From Hexactinellida sp. DTS-2022 (Eukaryota; Porifera; Hexactinellida): DNA of 64,000 nucleotides. Within the stretch, counting starts at the first letter, position 1. Each line of letters begins with the position of its first letter. Made by a program: the position numbers and the translations under genes. Location of the stretch: the NCBI GenBank assembly GCA_028753945.1, contig JAPNXP010000001.1:5012501-5076500 (forward strand), given 5' to 3'. The notes under the pieces were generated by a model, which saw only the letters and a program-made list of their open reading frames with translations, was not told where the DNA came from and did no database searches. Of this stretch, positions 33,203-45,394 are shown one piece after another.

Positions 33203-35372
33203 TGACCTGTTTGGTAACTTCGGTGAAAGTATGCAAATGATGACAGATGTGAATACCAATACTCAAATATCCGCTATCTATGATGGAAAGAAGGCACGTA
33301 CTGCTATTCGCCCCCGCAAGACAGTGGACATGCACGTGACTGTAATTCGAGAGTTGGAGACTAGGGTCTGGCAGCGGGACGAGAGGGATCGACCTTTCGT
33401 CCAACCAGATGCGCTCTATTTCTCCGAGATGACCACGCCTGCCCAGTTGGCCCCGCTCGAAGTCAACGCTATCTGTACTAAGTACGTGCGAACAAACGCG
33501 AATAAGGGGCGGTGTCCGATATTCTGTGTAACCTGGACCCCAGAGGGCCGTAGGCTCATCACAGGCGCTAACACGGGGGAGTTCACCCTCTGGAATGGTG
33601 TAACTTTCAACTTTGAGACTATCCTGCAGGCGCATGACACTCAAGTGCGAGACATGCGGTGGTCGCATGACGACATGTGGATGCTGAGCACCGACAACAA
33701 CGGCTGGGTCAAGTACTGGCAGGCTAACATGAATAACGTACACACATTCCGGGCACACGACGAGGCATGTCGCTCTATCTCCTTCTCTCCAACAGACGTC
33801 AAGTTCGCTACCTGCTCGGACGACGGGACTGTCCGACTGTGGGATATGTACCACAAACACGACGAGCCGGAGCGGGTGCTGAAGGGACACGGCTCAGACG
33901 TTAAAGTGGTAGACTGGCACCCAGAAAAGGGTCTTCTCGCGTCTGGTTCTAAGGACAGCCAGCAGCCTGTAATCCTATGGGATCCTCGCACCGGAAAGCC
34001 CCTGACTACCATCCGAGAACATAGGAATTCAGTGTTCGATCTTAGCTGGAATAAGCACAACGGTAACTGGCTCGCTACTGGGTCGCGCGACCACCTCATC
34101 AAGCTGTACGATATCCGCATGATGAAGAGGGTGCAGGATTTCCGCGGACACAAGCGCGAGGTGTGCTGTCTCGCGTGGCACCCAGTACACGAGGGGATGC
34201 TGGCTTCCGGGGGGTGGGACGGGTCCCTCTACTTCTGGTCCGTTGGGTGCGAGCAGGAGATCGGCTCTTTCGACGCCGCTCACGACTCTCATGTCTGGTC
34301 GATCAGCTGGCACCCCCTGGGTCACATCCTCTGCACGGGCAGCAACGACTACACCACCAAGTTCTGGACGCGCCACAGGCCGGGTGAGGACCTCTCTGAA
34401 ATGAAGTTCAACAGAGACAGCGCCGTGGCCGCTCCCAACCGAGAGCCTCTGGTGCTGGAGGAGGCACAGCCGGAGCCTATGTTGGTGCAGAGCGACGTGC
34501 TGCCGGGGCTCTCTTCCGAGCAGGAGCTGGACATGCTGAGTTCCCAGCACAGACATACCGAGTTGCCGAAGCGAGCCTCTCACCTGGCGTTGGAAGAGAG
34601 AGTGCGGCACCTTCCCTCCGGCGCCTCTCTCATGCTCTCTCACTTGCAGAGGAACGCTCCCATCCAGCCACAGCATACCCCTACCGGACAGGGCCCGCCC
34701 CGGCAGCACATCGAACCCGAACCGACCACCTTCCGCGCCTCCTTCTCCTCCTCCTCGGAGCTGTACAAAGAGCCCATGGGGGCCCCTCCCCCCCAGAATC
34801 CAGTCCCGGGGCTTGGGGACACGGAGCCCCCCGCGCACCTCGTGCCTCATATGCGGCCCAGTCTCCTGGTCCCCCAGTCGGGACCTCATGCGGCCCTCTC
34901 CCCGCAGGACTACGACTACCCTCAGCTCAAAAGAGAGGTATCTGATACGGGGTCTGGACCGGGGCTCATGGGACCCATTCAGGGGATCCCGCCTGCTCCC
35001 CCCGGACATCCGGACACCTGGCACGAGTATGACCAAGGTTACGACGATTGGGATTATCCTAAAGACCCTCCGAGACCTATGCCTCCTCCCTTCAATCCCC
35101 ACGATGCTCCCTACCAACACCCAGCCCCCCCTTTCGAGCGGGAGCCCGTGTGGAGACACGGCGCCCCGGGTCCGGGCCCAGCCCCTATTCGTGCCCCGGG
35201 TCCAGGTCCCCAAGAGGACGAGTTCTACTTCTACGACGAGTGGGCGTGGCAAGAGCCCGCCCCAGGCCGGGGTATGATGCGCGGAAGAGGGATGCCCTGG
35301 GGCCGGGGGTGGCCCGACGATAGGGGCAGGAGAGGGAAGGGCCCTAGTAGAGGCAAGAGGGGAGGCAGATAG
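33203..35372 (+). CDS. WDR33: WDR33-like pre-mRNA 3'-end processing factor
   Basis: WDR33 is the subunit of CPSF that recognises AAUAAA together with CPSF30 and scaffolds mRNA cleavage in the nucleus. The exon opens after a poly-C tract and AG (33201-33202), with the first in-frame ATG at 33231 (713 residues from there). [20 protein letters not shown] corresponds to the basic N-terminal RNA-contact segment. Seven WD-type blades follow, with highly conserved stretches such as [86 protein letters not shown] and [20 protein letters not shown]. The C-terminal part is Pro-rich and ends in [19 protein letters not shown], an RG-rich tail. It is shorter than the vertebrate protein, and I saw no collagen-like region. 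The true start may lie in an upstream exon not seen here. The exon is GC-rich, unlike all other genes in the window. Confidence 0.93.
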
Positions 35373-36945
35373 GATAATAATAATACGATCGTAGATTGAG
35401 TTATTCTATTATTGTTTCTTTAACAGTTCAATATTAATTCTTTCAACTGCACCACTTAGGATTATATATTATACAGCATAGCTTAATATGTAGACATAGT
35501 CGCTTCTTGGTTCAATCAAATCAAGCTAATTATAAGGACAATTTAGGATGTTATCATGTTAGAATCTTTTGATTCAGGATCGCGGTCCATTTTACAGGAT
35601 CCAATTAGCATCGTAGATCCTTTTGAAAACTTGGATCGGGATCAGATCAAGGATTTCTAACAATTGATCCCAATTCTTTTTTCAGAATCAAAATACAGAA
35701 ATGAGTAGCTTGACAGTTTTATCAATTATAATTCACAACATTAATTATAGCTCACATACTATACACACTGTTCTCTCTAATAGTCCACCAGTGGCCAATT
35801 GGCCCAAAGTGGACTATTAGAGAATATGGACTATTACAGATATATAAATAGTTGATTTGGACAAGTAAATAAGTGGACTATTAGAAAAGTGGACAATTAG
35901 AGAGAACAGACTGTACCTTTAGTGACATGTACGATGAAACAGGTCTCATAATTGGATAATTACGAAAACACATCAACACATCGAGTCAGTCATATCGATA
36001 TGACTGATAATAAATACGAAATATTACGATATGCATATCGTAATTTCGTATTTATTATCCATCTTTTTTATCTTCGATTTCTTGAGGAGGAGTATTTAAT
36101 GCTTTCTATTTACATTTCTTAGCCATAGCACTAGCATGTTTAGCTACCAAATTTTCAATTACAAATAAAGTATACTACCTGTATCAGTGTATCTATTCTA
36201 ATTGTATATTGAAATCTTATAATATCCTAGGTTCCAGATATAGACGCCAACATTTGAGGCCAGACTAAAAAGTTTGGGGTGGGGAGGTCCTTATTTGGAA
36301 AATCTCAAATATTGTACCACACATTTCGTCAGAATCATTATGAACATGAACATACTCACTGATACTGCACACATTGGCTTTAGTCTATAGATTACACAAG
36401 CATAAGGATCGCACACTCTTTTCCAGGACCTTATAATCCCAGATCCAGGTGGAATAACCTTAACTGCCTTCCACATTATTTACACGTGGTTCAAGTTGAT
36501 GGTTACAAATATCTATGTTCCTAGTGTCTTGGATGGTTTGAGGACCCCTTATAGGGTATCCATTTTAGTATATTATGAAGTGATGTCATCATGTGAAAGT
36601 GTTTAATCGTGTAGCATAAAATAACTAAATGTGAAAAAGTAAGAAAATTCATTACAATAATGGCATATAGAAGTTATCTGGCATAGCATCATTAATTTAA
36701 AATATTAAGCTTGTTGAGAGGAATCATAATATTAATATTTATAATATTAATATATGTAGTAATGTTATTTCTTTAAGCTGAGCTGTTCAAGTCTGAGAAA
36801 GTAGAGGTCTTATAGAGTATCAAATAAACTGTTGTACAGATTCAGTACTCTCTCACTTCTCATAATGATCTACCTGCAGAAAAATATTGAAAGATTAGGA
36901 TAAAGTTGATGGTTAAATTTATTATATATACACTCAAACTTCCGA
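35373..36945. other. intergenic with one MITE and one palindrome
   Basis: No gene is recognised. A Tigger-type MITE of 150 bp (35764-35913) has ends with ctgttctctctaatagtcca and TA duplications. A hairpin-forming palindrome (about 36003-36060) joins gataataaatacgaaat to its complement around atatgcatat. A minus-strand frame at 36291-36476 is discussed under rejected items. Confidence 0.55.
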
Positions 36946-37587
36946 TTTAGGATAAACTATGCCTCCTATTGTTGTTATTTGGGTTGCATATGGGGTAATC
37001 AACCATTGCGAGTCCATTAGAACCACTTTTGAGATTCTCAGATTTGTGGTTAAGCTGTTTAGGCGCCATTTAATGATGACACCACAAATATACAAAAATA
37101 TAAAATTCGAGTCTAAAGAACTGCGAGGAAATGAAAATAATTTGCTAATATACTTAGAATACATTTTCCGAATATATAATGAGAATGAATATAGTATATA
37201 TTATAAAACCAGCAATTATATACGTTTTATGTACGAAAATAGTAAGTTTTAATTCGGATACTACTTGTATTTTAGCATGTGGTTGCTTAATAATTTTTAA
37301 TTTTTTTAGAATGTCGCCATTTTGTGATTTAGTAGCCTTTGGGGTATGAAATATATCCCTATATTAGTATTCCTATTATAAAATTATTAGAAAGTAGGAA
37401 GAAACTGAAATTTATGATATTTGAAAAAAAATTCATTTCACCATAAATTGTTACCGTCATCATTAATTGCGCCTAAACAGCTTAACCACAAATCTGAGAT
37501 TCTCAAAAGTGGTTCTAATGGGCTCGCAATGGTTGATTACCCCATATACAACCAAAATAACATCAATAGGAGGCATAGTTTATCCTA
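36946..37587. mobile_element. element with ~140-bp terminal inverted repeats
   Basis: The left arm (36946-37085) begins ttaggataaactatgcctcc and is matched in reverse complement by 37450-37587, including caaccattgcgagtccatta and cagatttgtggttaagctgt with few changes. The interior of about 370 bp is AT-rich and non-coding. The superfamily is unknown and no clear target duplication is seen. Confidence 0.75.
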
Positions 37588-38165
37588 AAATGAAAATTAA
37601 AAACTGGCCTTCTCGTTTTATGGCCTTCTCGGTGACATATCTAGCCGTATATTAAGTAGGTCATGGGGCACCTCATTCAACCGGGAAGCCTTATTGGTGT
37701 AGAGTCAACTAAATATGTATTCATAACCAATAATGGAGTTTAATGACAAAATTATCACTGTGCCGACGCATACTCATTTGGAATAACTATATTTGGTGGT
37801 TCAGTTACTAATAGTGCCACCCCGAGAGTATGCTGTCTGCAGAGCTGTAATTTTAGATTTTTTCTCCCACAGGGTGAAATGAATATAAATGTAACGACTC
37901 CTTTGTTCTCGTCAGCTTCGCGATGGATCACTTAACCGCTTCGCATTAGATATATTCTCTAAAATACTATCTGTATTATATCTTTTTAAACTTTACCACT
38001 AGTCCACTACACGCAATAATTATTAATCAATTCTCAGTTGACAAGTCTTCATTATGTGCATTTATCTGTAATACCCTTTGCCCTCCATGTACATATTAAA
38101 TTTCATCCATTTGTATAACTTTTTACGAACTTCCGTCCAAGCGCTCAGCGCCCCGATACGAGGGA
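37588..38165. other. non-coding, with degenerate R1 hairpin at 37750-37861
   Basis: The hairpin remnant keeps actgtgccgacgcata and tatgctgtctgcagagct, but the arms pair poorly. The rest is AT-rich without recognisable genes. Confidence 0.5.
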
Positions 38166-38169
38166 GTAC

Positions 38170-38327
38170 CAAGGACGGATCCAGGCTAGAATTAGCTAGG
38201 GGGTTCAAATTTAAACCATAGCGTAATTATTACTCTAATTTAGCTATCTGTGAAATGTGACAGTCTCTTGAGTCGAATCTCACGAAGAGTTGGGGAGGTG
38301 CGCACCCCCCCGGTGGATCCGTGCCTG
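38170..38327. mobile_element. hAT MITE, 158 bp
   Basis: The ends caaggacggatccaggc and ggtggatccgtgcctg carry the duplication gggagtac (38162-38169 and 38328-38335). It split a Tigger-like sequence with ccccgatacg motifs. Confidence 0.92.
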
Positions 38328-38777
38328 GGGAGTACCCCGATATGCGGGGTTCTAAGAGAACTCCAATATGTTTGGTTAAAACAATTATGTTAGCACCTAC
38401 ACAACAAATCATACACATATAGTAAAAACCTAGAGTTATGATATTTAAGCAGTACTACACCTTACAATTTCACATTATACTTTACCTACACTAGGAATCA
38501 CAAATCGATGATATTCACGGAATATTTCTTTTGGAAAAACTCCCTCGATTACCTCAGCACGAGTCTCTAGCGTGAGTGGGTGACGCTTAGAGACCATTAC
38601 AAAGAATAGTAAGCTGCTCAAAAATAAAAAGCATGTTACTCAAGAGAAAATAATCTTCGATGGAGTGCGCCGATAAGTGAATGGAGCCCCGATACGCGGG
38701 ATTATTTTTAAAGGGAAAAAGCAAATTCCCAACCTACTGCCCCGATACGCGCATGCCCGATATGCGGGGTTCTACTG
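38328..38777. mobile_element. Tigger/pogo-like MITE remnant (ccccgatacg motifs)
   Basis: Repeated ccccgatacgcgg and gatatgcggggttcta motifs end at cggggttctactg followed by TA. The left terminus was not found, so the copy is probably truncated or more diverged there. Confidence 0.5.
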
Positions 38778-39029
38778 TATGTAAACATAATAGATTCGTA
38801 AATTCGAAATCAGTATACTTGTTACTTAGAATGACTACTTACTCCATTATAAATGTTACAAACACCCCTATTACTCTAATACATTTCGGGCTCCAAACAA
38901 ACACAGAGGAATGTTCAAATAATAGATATTTCATCTCATTAATCCTTGTTTGGATATCAAAAATCGTTTTGAAATTTAATAACTGTTGAACTAAATTGAG
39001 TAGGAAACTTCAATGCAAATATAGTATAA

Positions 39030-39560
39030 AAAATCCAAAATTGCAGCCTGTGCCGACGCATTTCCCTTTGGTGGCTACTGGTTGGGCAATTGATAGTGAC
39101 TCCAAGGAAAATGCTGTCGGCACAGCTGCAATTTTGGATTTTTTTCACCATGTCATCATCACTATGAAGGTGTTAAATTATTTCAGAAAGGTGTTTCAGA
39201 AGGCAACGACCCTTAGAGTGGTGGAAGTATCGTTTTAGCTCACATCATTTCAGAGATATTCAAGGTTTAGTAGAATATAGTAGGTGATGAGTCAGCATTT
39301 CTTGTGTGCGTGTTGGGTGTTCGCCCAACTCCAACCAACCCATTCGAAATATAAAATTCACAAAATTGTAAAAGCACATTTTTTTAAACATGTCATCATC
39401 ACCTCAAGGTGTCAAGACCCATTTGTAGAGGTGTTAAGTGGCATAAGGATCAATTGATAAATTGAAATTTTGTTTTTGTATCATCTCTGAGATTTATGAT
39501 ATTTAACTAATTAGTATATATAATTATTAATATTTTTAATAATTTAACACCAATTTCAAG
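39030..39560 (+). repeat. R1 dispersed copy with variant hairpin
   Basis: The hairpin (39030-39147) has the tttccctttgg-type apex and a ggttggg loop, then about 400 bp of R1 sequence (ccatgtcatcatcactatga onward, near 39148-39560). It belongs to the same subfamily as the copies at 2253 and 48848. Confidence 0.82.
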
Positions 39561-39926
39561 GTCTACTTACATTTATTAATTTTAATAACCCCGGATGCAT
39601 AGGGTAGAAGGTATTAATAGAAAATCCCATTTTCACTTTGAATTTGAATTGAAAGTGAACTAACTTCCGGTTTTACTTTCACATTACTGCTCTCCGGACG
39701 ACAATGCCCGGATAAGGAAACTTGAGTGTGCAATTAAATACTTAATCACAATCAATTCATGTGGAAGCTTGCAATTATAGAATTCCACAATGAGCATGCA
39801 CATTAGGAATTATATATACTATAGCGATTTTAACTCGTATTCGATTATTCAGCAGCGTACGAGACAATCTGCAACAACTTACAATTCTTATTTACGTGCT
39901 AGAATCTAGAAGAAAGTATAAGTATA
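39561..39926. other. intergenic, no gene recognised
   Basis: AT-rich sequence with a diverged relative of 24865-24965 near 39595-39690 (runs of tttca). Nothing else is recognised. Confidence 0.35.
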
Positions 39927-42143
39927 CTACAAATTAAATATTCTAGATAGTAAAAATACCTGGAGATTGCATTTATACTTCAAAGGAGTTATAGGATCTT
40001 CGTCTGTTAGTCTGCGTTTTACGCCCCTTGCTCCTATATCAATTTGAGCTGCGGTAAGAAATGTTGAGAGTGATTCAGTGCCAGTTGAGCCAGCTGCACT
40101 CAATTGAGAAGTTATTGATGAATACTTGGTAAGAGTATTACTCACTATACTACTGGGTGTGGTAGAAAGAGATTGTGTACTTAGTTGAAGAGATGACGGT
40201 AGCTTGGTACTGGAGATAGGAGTACCAGTACTTAATGGACTGATAACAGAGTTGTTGGTTGGTATAGCAACAGGCGCGGTGGCACTTAGTTGAAAAGATG
40301 ACGGTAGCTTGGTACTGGAGATAGGAGTACCAGTACTTAAAGGATTGATAACATAGTTGTTGGTTGGTATAGCAACAGGCGCGGTGGCACTTAGTTGAAA
40401 AGATGACGGTAGCCTGGTACCGGAGATAGGAGTACCAGTACTTAATGGATTGATAACAGAGTTGTTGGTTGGTGTAGCAACAGGCGCGGTGGCACTTAGT
40501 TGAAAAGATGACGGTAGCCTGGTACCGGAGATAGGAGTACCAGTACTTAAAGGATTGATAACATAGTTGTTGGTTGGTATAGCAACAGGCGCGGTGGCAC
40601 TTAGTTGAAAAGATGACGGTAGCCTGGTACTGGAGATAGGAGTACCAGTACTTAATGGACTGATAACAGTCTTGTTGGTTGGTGTAGCAACAGGCGCGGT
40701 GGCACTTAGTTGAAAAGATGACGGTAGCCTGGTACCGGAGATAGGAGTACCAGTACTTAATGGACTGATAACAGAGTTGTTGGTTGGTGTAGCAACAGGC
40801 GCGGTGGCACTTAGTTGAAAAGATGACGGTAGCCTGGTACCGGAGATAGGAGTACCAGTACTTAATGGACTGATAACAGAGTTGTTGGTTGGTGTAGCAA
40901 CAGGCGCGGTGGCACTTAGTTGAAAAGATGACGGTAGCCTGGTACTGGAGATAGGAGTACCAGTACTTAATAGACTGATAACAGAGTTGTTGGTTGGTAT
41001 AGCAACAGGCGCGGTGGCACTTAGTTGAAAAGATGACGGTAGCCTGGTACCGGAGATAGGAGTACCAGTACTTAATGGACTGATAACAGAGTTGTTGGTT
41101 GGTGTAGCAACAGGTGCGGTGGCACTTAGTTGAAAAGATGACGGTAGCCTATTACTGAAGATAGGAGTACTAGTACTTAATGGACTGATAACAGAGTTGT
41201 TGGTTGGTATAGCAACAGGCGCGGTGGCACTTAGTTGAAAAGATGACGGTAGCCTGGTACCGGAGATAGGAGTACCAGTACTTAATGGACTGATAACAGA
41301 GTTGTTGGTTGGTGTAGCAACAGGTGCGGTGGCACTTAGTTGAAAAGATGACGGTAGCCTAGTGCTGGAGATAGGAGTACCAGTACTTAATGGACTGATA
41401 ACATAGTTGTTGGTTGGTGTAGCAACAGGCGCGGTGGCACTTAGTTGAAAAGATGACGGTAGCCTGGTACTGGAGATAGGAGTACCAGTACTTAATGGAC
41501 TGATAACAGAGTTGTTGGTTGGTATAGCAACAGGCGCGGTGGCACTTAGTTGAAGAGATGACGGTAGCCTATTACTGAAGATAGGAGTACTAGTACTTAA
41601 TGGACTGATAACAGAGTTGTTGGTTGGTGTAGCAACAGGCGCGGGGGTACTTACTCTCTGCTTAACTGGAGGAACAGTTCCAATCCATCCCTTTCCCACC
41701 ACAAAGATGTTTTTAATGGCATCCTTCGGAATTCTACCCTCGAAATCTATCTCTTCATACCTTCTAGCATAGCCCAGCTGCATCCCAACTAAATATTTAG
41801 ACCTCACCTTCTCGTCAGTAAAATTATAAGCAGAGTTAGCAACTCCAGGATTTCTTTCTTTGATATATTTAACGCTTATTTGCACTATTGTGTCTCTACG
41901 TTGTAGGTGAGAATACTGAGATGGACGGTGGGAGTGAGATGTGTCTATCCAATCCCTAGCAGCATTAAAGCTAGCAGTTGTTGAGATAAATTTAGTTGGT
42001 ATCTTCAGACCTTCCTCCACATGGTGAGAAATTTTGTGATTAGAATTAGGATCCTTACATACAATGTCCTTATAAGGGTTTTCATCTGGTCTCAAAAGTC
42101 TGTAAACAAACTCTTCTTTGTAATTTTCTAGACCTCTGCTCAT
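39927..42143 (-). CDS. 738-residue protein: ART-like N-terminal domain plus 35-residue repeats
   Basis: Residues 1-165 form a compact domain with EEFVYRLLRPDENPYKDIVC, TKFISTTASFNAARDWID and a later YEEIDFEGRIPKDAI. The order R, F-STT, E-x-DFEG resembles the R-S-E layout of ADP-ribosyltransferase-like folds such as DUF7587-type domains (inference, not proven). Residues about 175-650 are some 13-14 tandem 35-residue repeats (TPISSTRLPSSFQLSATAP and variants), rich in Ser, Thr, Pro and Ala and probably disordered. The tail contains GVKRRLTDEDPITPLKYKC. The frame ends shortly after a possible splice donor (CAG|GTATTT near 39961), so the last ten codons may be intron. There is no signal peptide or membrane segment. 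The intact frame argues for a real gene. Confidence 0.68.
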   Translation of the reverse strand: MSRGLENYKEEFVYRLLRPDENPYKDIVCKDPNSNHKISHHVEEGLKIPTKFISTTASFNAARDWIDTSHSHRPSQYSHLQRRDTIVQISVKYIKERNPGVANSAYNFTDEKVRSKYLVGMQLGYARRYEEIDFEGRIPKDAIKNIFVVGKGWIGTVPPVKQRVSTPAPVATPTNNSVISPLSTSTPIFSNRLPSSLQLSATAPVAIPTNNSVISPLSTGTPISSTRLPSSFQLSATAPVATPTNNYVISPLSTGTPISSTRLPSSFQLSATAPVATPTNNSVISPLSTGTPISGTRLPSSFQLSATAPVAIPTNNSVISPLSTSTPIFSNRLPSSFQLSATAPVATPTNNSVISPLSTGTPISGTRLPSSFQLSATAPVAIPTNNSVISLLSTGTPISSTRLPSSFQLSATAPVATPTNNSVISPLSTGTPISGTRLPSSFQLSATAPVATPTNNSVISPLSTGTPISGTRLPSSFQLSATAPVATPTNKTVISPLSTGTPISSTRLPSSFQLSATAPVAIPTNNYVINPLSTGTPISGTRLPSSFQLSATAPVATPTNNSVINPLSTGTPISGTRLPSSFQLSATAPVAIPTNNYVINPLSTGTPISSTKLPSSFQLSATAPVAIPTNNSVISPLSTGTPISSTKLPSSLQLSTQSLSTTPSSIVSNTLTKYSSITSQLSAAGSTGTESLSTFLTAAQIDIGARGVKRRLTDEDPITPLKYKCNLQVFLLSRIFNL
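40195..41640 (-). repeat. 105-bp coding minisatellite
   Basis: About 13-14 units of 105 bp, nearly identical in DNA (for example gttgttggttggtatagcaa and gatgacggtagcctggtac), encode the 35-residue repeats. The few differences are mixed among units, which indicates recent homogenisation. Confidence 0.92.
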
Positions 42144-42696
42144 TAATCCTAGATTTGAACAAATAATATTATTTCAACTTAATTTACTATGATAGTTGGG
42201 TGTTAAATTCAACGGTAATTTCCAAGGGGATTATTTTGTATTAAAGACTATTTCAAAATTGTTTGTATAAAGTCCTGCTTTACAATATACCCTACTTATT
42301 TGGTTAAAATACAATATTTATCTTGAACATTTCATGAATTTTCCATTTATCCATGCTTCCATTAGCAATTCTGATTCTTTTTCAAAATTTTTATCATGAC
42401 ATCATTTGCAAAAAAATCCGTACAAATTAGCGTATCTTCCACCTACAAAATGTTCCGATTCCTTTACTTCCAATAATTATAAACCAGCATTCCGTATATT
42501 GTGATAAAAACATTTACTTGTGAAATATGGCAGGAGTAAAAGCCACGAATGTATGTGTGGTTCTGATACAAAATTTATAGTCAATACTAGTTATCAAAAC
42601 ATATTCTGGGAACACTTATATTAACTTGTATTTGAATAGTATCGGATATAAGAACAAATTTCTCTACATAGTGCAGCGGCACAACTATACAATTGT

Positions 42697-43345
42697 TAAT
42701 TTTTTGATAAAAGCACCAAAATTTGTACACATGTACTTTGATGTAGTGCGACATTTTTGGATATTGAGGCAATTGAAAGAGTGTCTATATCGGCCATAAC
42801 AGCTCGCCAAAGTAACCACGTCCGATAGTGTTCGCCGGACTTGTCTCCCATAATAACTTGTTTAAATTAAGTAATATCGTCTTTATATTATTGAATTCGG
42901 TTTCGAAGTAAGATTTCCGATAATTTGATATATCACATGACCATATTTGGAAGAATTTTCCATAAAATTATTTGAGATTCACCGTGATTTACCATAAATA
43001 TCGAATAATCTTATCAAATCACGTTTTACAGTGTCGATATGTATATAATTATACTCAGGTTGAGTGAAGTTGAAAGAGGGGTCACTCGATTGGGCAAGGA
43101 CACAATTGGAGAATGGCACATTCCTGATACATTCCAGCGTTGCTATGGAAAAATTCTTCCAAATATGCCATGTGATATATCAAACTTTACTTCGAAACCG
43201 AATTCAACAATAAAAAGGGTTACTTTGGCGAGCTGTTATGGCCGATATAGACACTCTTTCAATTGCCTCAATATTCAAAAATGTTCGCACTACATCAAAG
43301 TACATGTGTACAAATTTTGGTGCTTTTATCAAAAAAATGAACAAT
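42697..43345. repeat. inverted repeat, arms about 130-210 bp
   Basis: The left arm (about 42697-42965) matches the right arm (about 43135-43345) in reverse complement over tttggcgagctgttatggcc, agtgtctatatcggccat and atgtgatatatcaaa. The left arm holds an extra segment of about 70 bp (42831-42895). Short frames in the right arm give no recognisable protein. Confidence 0.75.
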
Positions 43346-43459
43346 CTGTTGAAATTTTATGGCTATGCCTCTGGACTAACACCCAAAGATGTTCTTGTAA
43401 CCAAAGCGATAACATGCATGAGTTTGTGATTATATTGATAAATTGTACTGATTAATTAA

Positions 43460-44880
43460 GGACCAAATTGAAATTCAGGCAAAAATTATTGAACGAAATT
43501 CAATGAATCACTAAATGAGTAACTCAATAGAACATTATAGCACGAACTGACTAATGCTTATTATGTGTCTAGATATAAGGTTACAAGAGTGATCTAATAC
43601 TGTAGTCTTCTCAGCTAAACCATAAAAATTTGTTTACCTTATCCTAGCATTCCACTCCAATTATGTAATACAGTTTGGGCCAAATTATCACTATATCCAA
43701 TATACCAGTCCACTATATCCACTGAATCACTACATCTAATATACAACTGTATAACATAGTCAATACTTATATTCTCATAAGTATGATCAAATTCCTTATC
43801 GAATTGAACTGGTAACGATATTTATACTGTAAATAATATTTATGGGGACAAGGAAGTTCAAAAATACAATATTATTGTATAATATGCTCACAAATTATCA
43901 CAATATCCAATAATGATATCACTATAACCAATAAATTTTGTATGGGATTTACTCGGGAACACACCTGAAGCGGAAAAATTATCACTATATCCATTATGTA
44001 ATGTAATAAGCAATTTGCAGCTCTCCATTATTTTCGGAGCGGGCAGACTGAAGTGCGCTCCGATTTACTACAAACAATTTATGAATTATGATAGTAAGTA
44101 AATTTCATAAATTTTTGTACATAAGTTGTTGAATTTTTGTTTGAAAACATAAAAATAATACATACTCTGCCATAAAAATAATATTTATCGCCAAATGCCT
44201 GTTTGCCATTTCTCTAATGTCAAATGAACCATTCGGAACCTGATCATGCATAATGTGATTGCACGACTGCTATCCTGTTAAATACAAATGAGCGCAAAAG
44301 GATTGCCAAATTCTTGAGATTTCGTAGCGGAAATGAGAGTGTGTTCCCAAAATTGAGGAATGCTTAGTACTCTGTAAATACATATTATCAGTTGCCACTA
44401 AGCAAACCATTAATTAAGCGATCCTCAATTTTTTGCAGTGAGTTCCTTTGTATTTGTTAGAATAGCATTTGTATATCGCATAATGTATGATCAGATCCCG
44501 AATGATACATTTTGACTTGAAAAAAGGTCGATGATAATGATAATTTTGTTGACTAAGTATTTTTTTTTTTATGGCTCAAGTAGAATCCAACAACTTATGA
44601 GCATAAATCCGCAAAAACAAAATTGAAATATTATTTATCAGAAATTTTTCGTATTAATTAAATAATCGGGTTTTGTCCTAGGCCATATCAGAAGGTTGTC
44701 TAGGGAGGGTTGATAAAAATCATGATTTTTTTAAAAGATAAAAAATAAGGTTTTATTTTATTTTAATAATTTAAAAAAATTAAATAACAGTTTAAACAAT
44801 TGTGCTTATCTTGTTTTCTACCTGCCATAGCAAGGTATTAACCGTAATAGGCAATAATTAATAATAATAGTTAGTAAAGT
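43460..44880. other. intergenic, AT-rich, no gene recognised
   Basis: Scattered motifs such as atcactatatcca recur at 43685, 43980 and nearby, probably remnants of a MITE. Nothing else can be supported. Confidence 0.35.
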
Positions 44881-45394
44881 TCCTGCCCAGGTAGGGTTTT
44901 TTATCGCGGATTTTACAATCCCGGGAATTCGCGATTTCATTTTTCTAAATCCTGGGATTCCGGGATCCCAGGATTAGAATTATATTATTAATAAATAAAA
45001 CTAAAGTAAATTTACAGATAACCCCGTTAAACGAAGCCGGAATCTATTTCTAATACCATGATAACCCTTTCTCCAGGATTTGCATTCAGCTAATTTTTTC
45101 AACATATACGACATGTAGAGCGATGAAAATGATACCAAATTTTGATCCTTCAAAGTCTCTCAATTGAATTACGTTTTTCGCATCAATAATAGTAGTTCTA
45201 GTTGAAATATACTTCTTATGATTTGAGATAATTTATATACGTAGATTCTTGGGTAAAGACGCAACCTTGCAAATTCAATCAGATTATATTACATGTTAAA
45301 AGATAACATATTATGAGAAACCTTCAAAATCATTCCGGTTATATACATCACAATTAACAATACACTATAGTAATTAATGAGAAACACAATTTTT

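Noticed and set aside
34029-35252. 407-codon minus-strand frame opposite WDR33
   Set aside because: It is a shadow of a GC-rich coding region: no conserved motifs, and the plus strand encodes a highly conserved protein.
36291-36476. 61-codon minus-strand frame (KVIPPGSGIIRSWKRVCDPY)
   Set aside because: It looks faintly protein-like and could be an exon, but no family, splice partner or repeat relation could be established.
40195-41640. 105-bp repeats considered as a non-coding satellite
   Set aside because: The frame stays open through all units and joins an N-terminal domain, so a coding minisatellite is more likely.
43039-43455. 138-codon plus-strand frame
   Set aside because: It spans one arm of an inverted repeat. 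The two overlapping frames give no recognisable protein.
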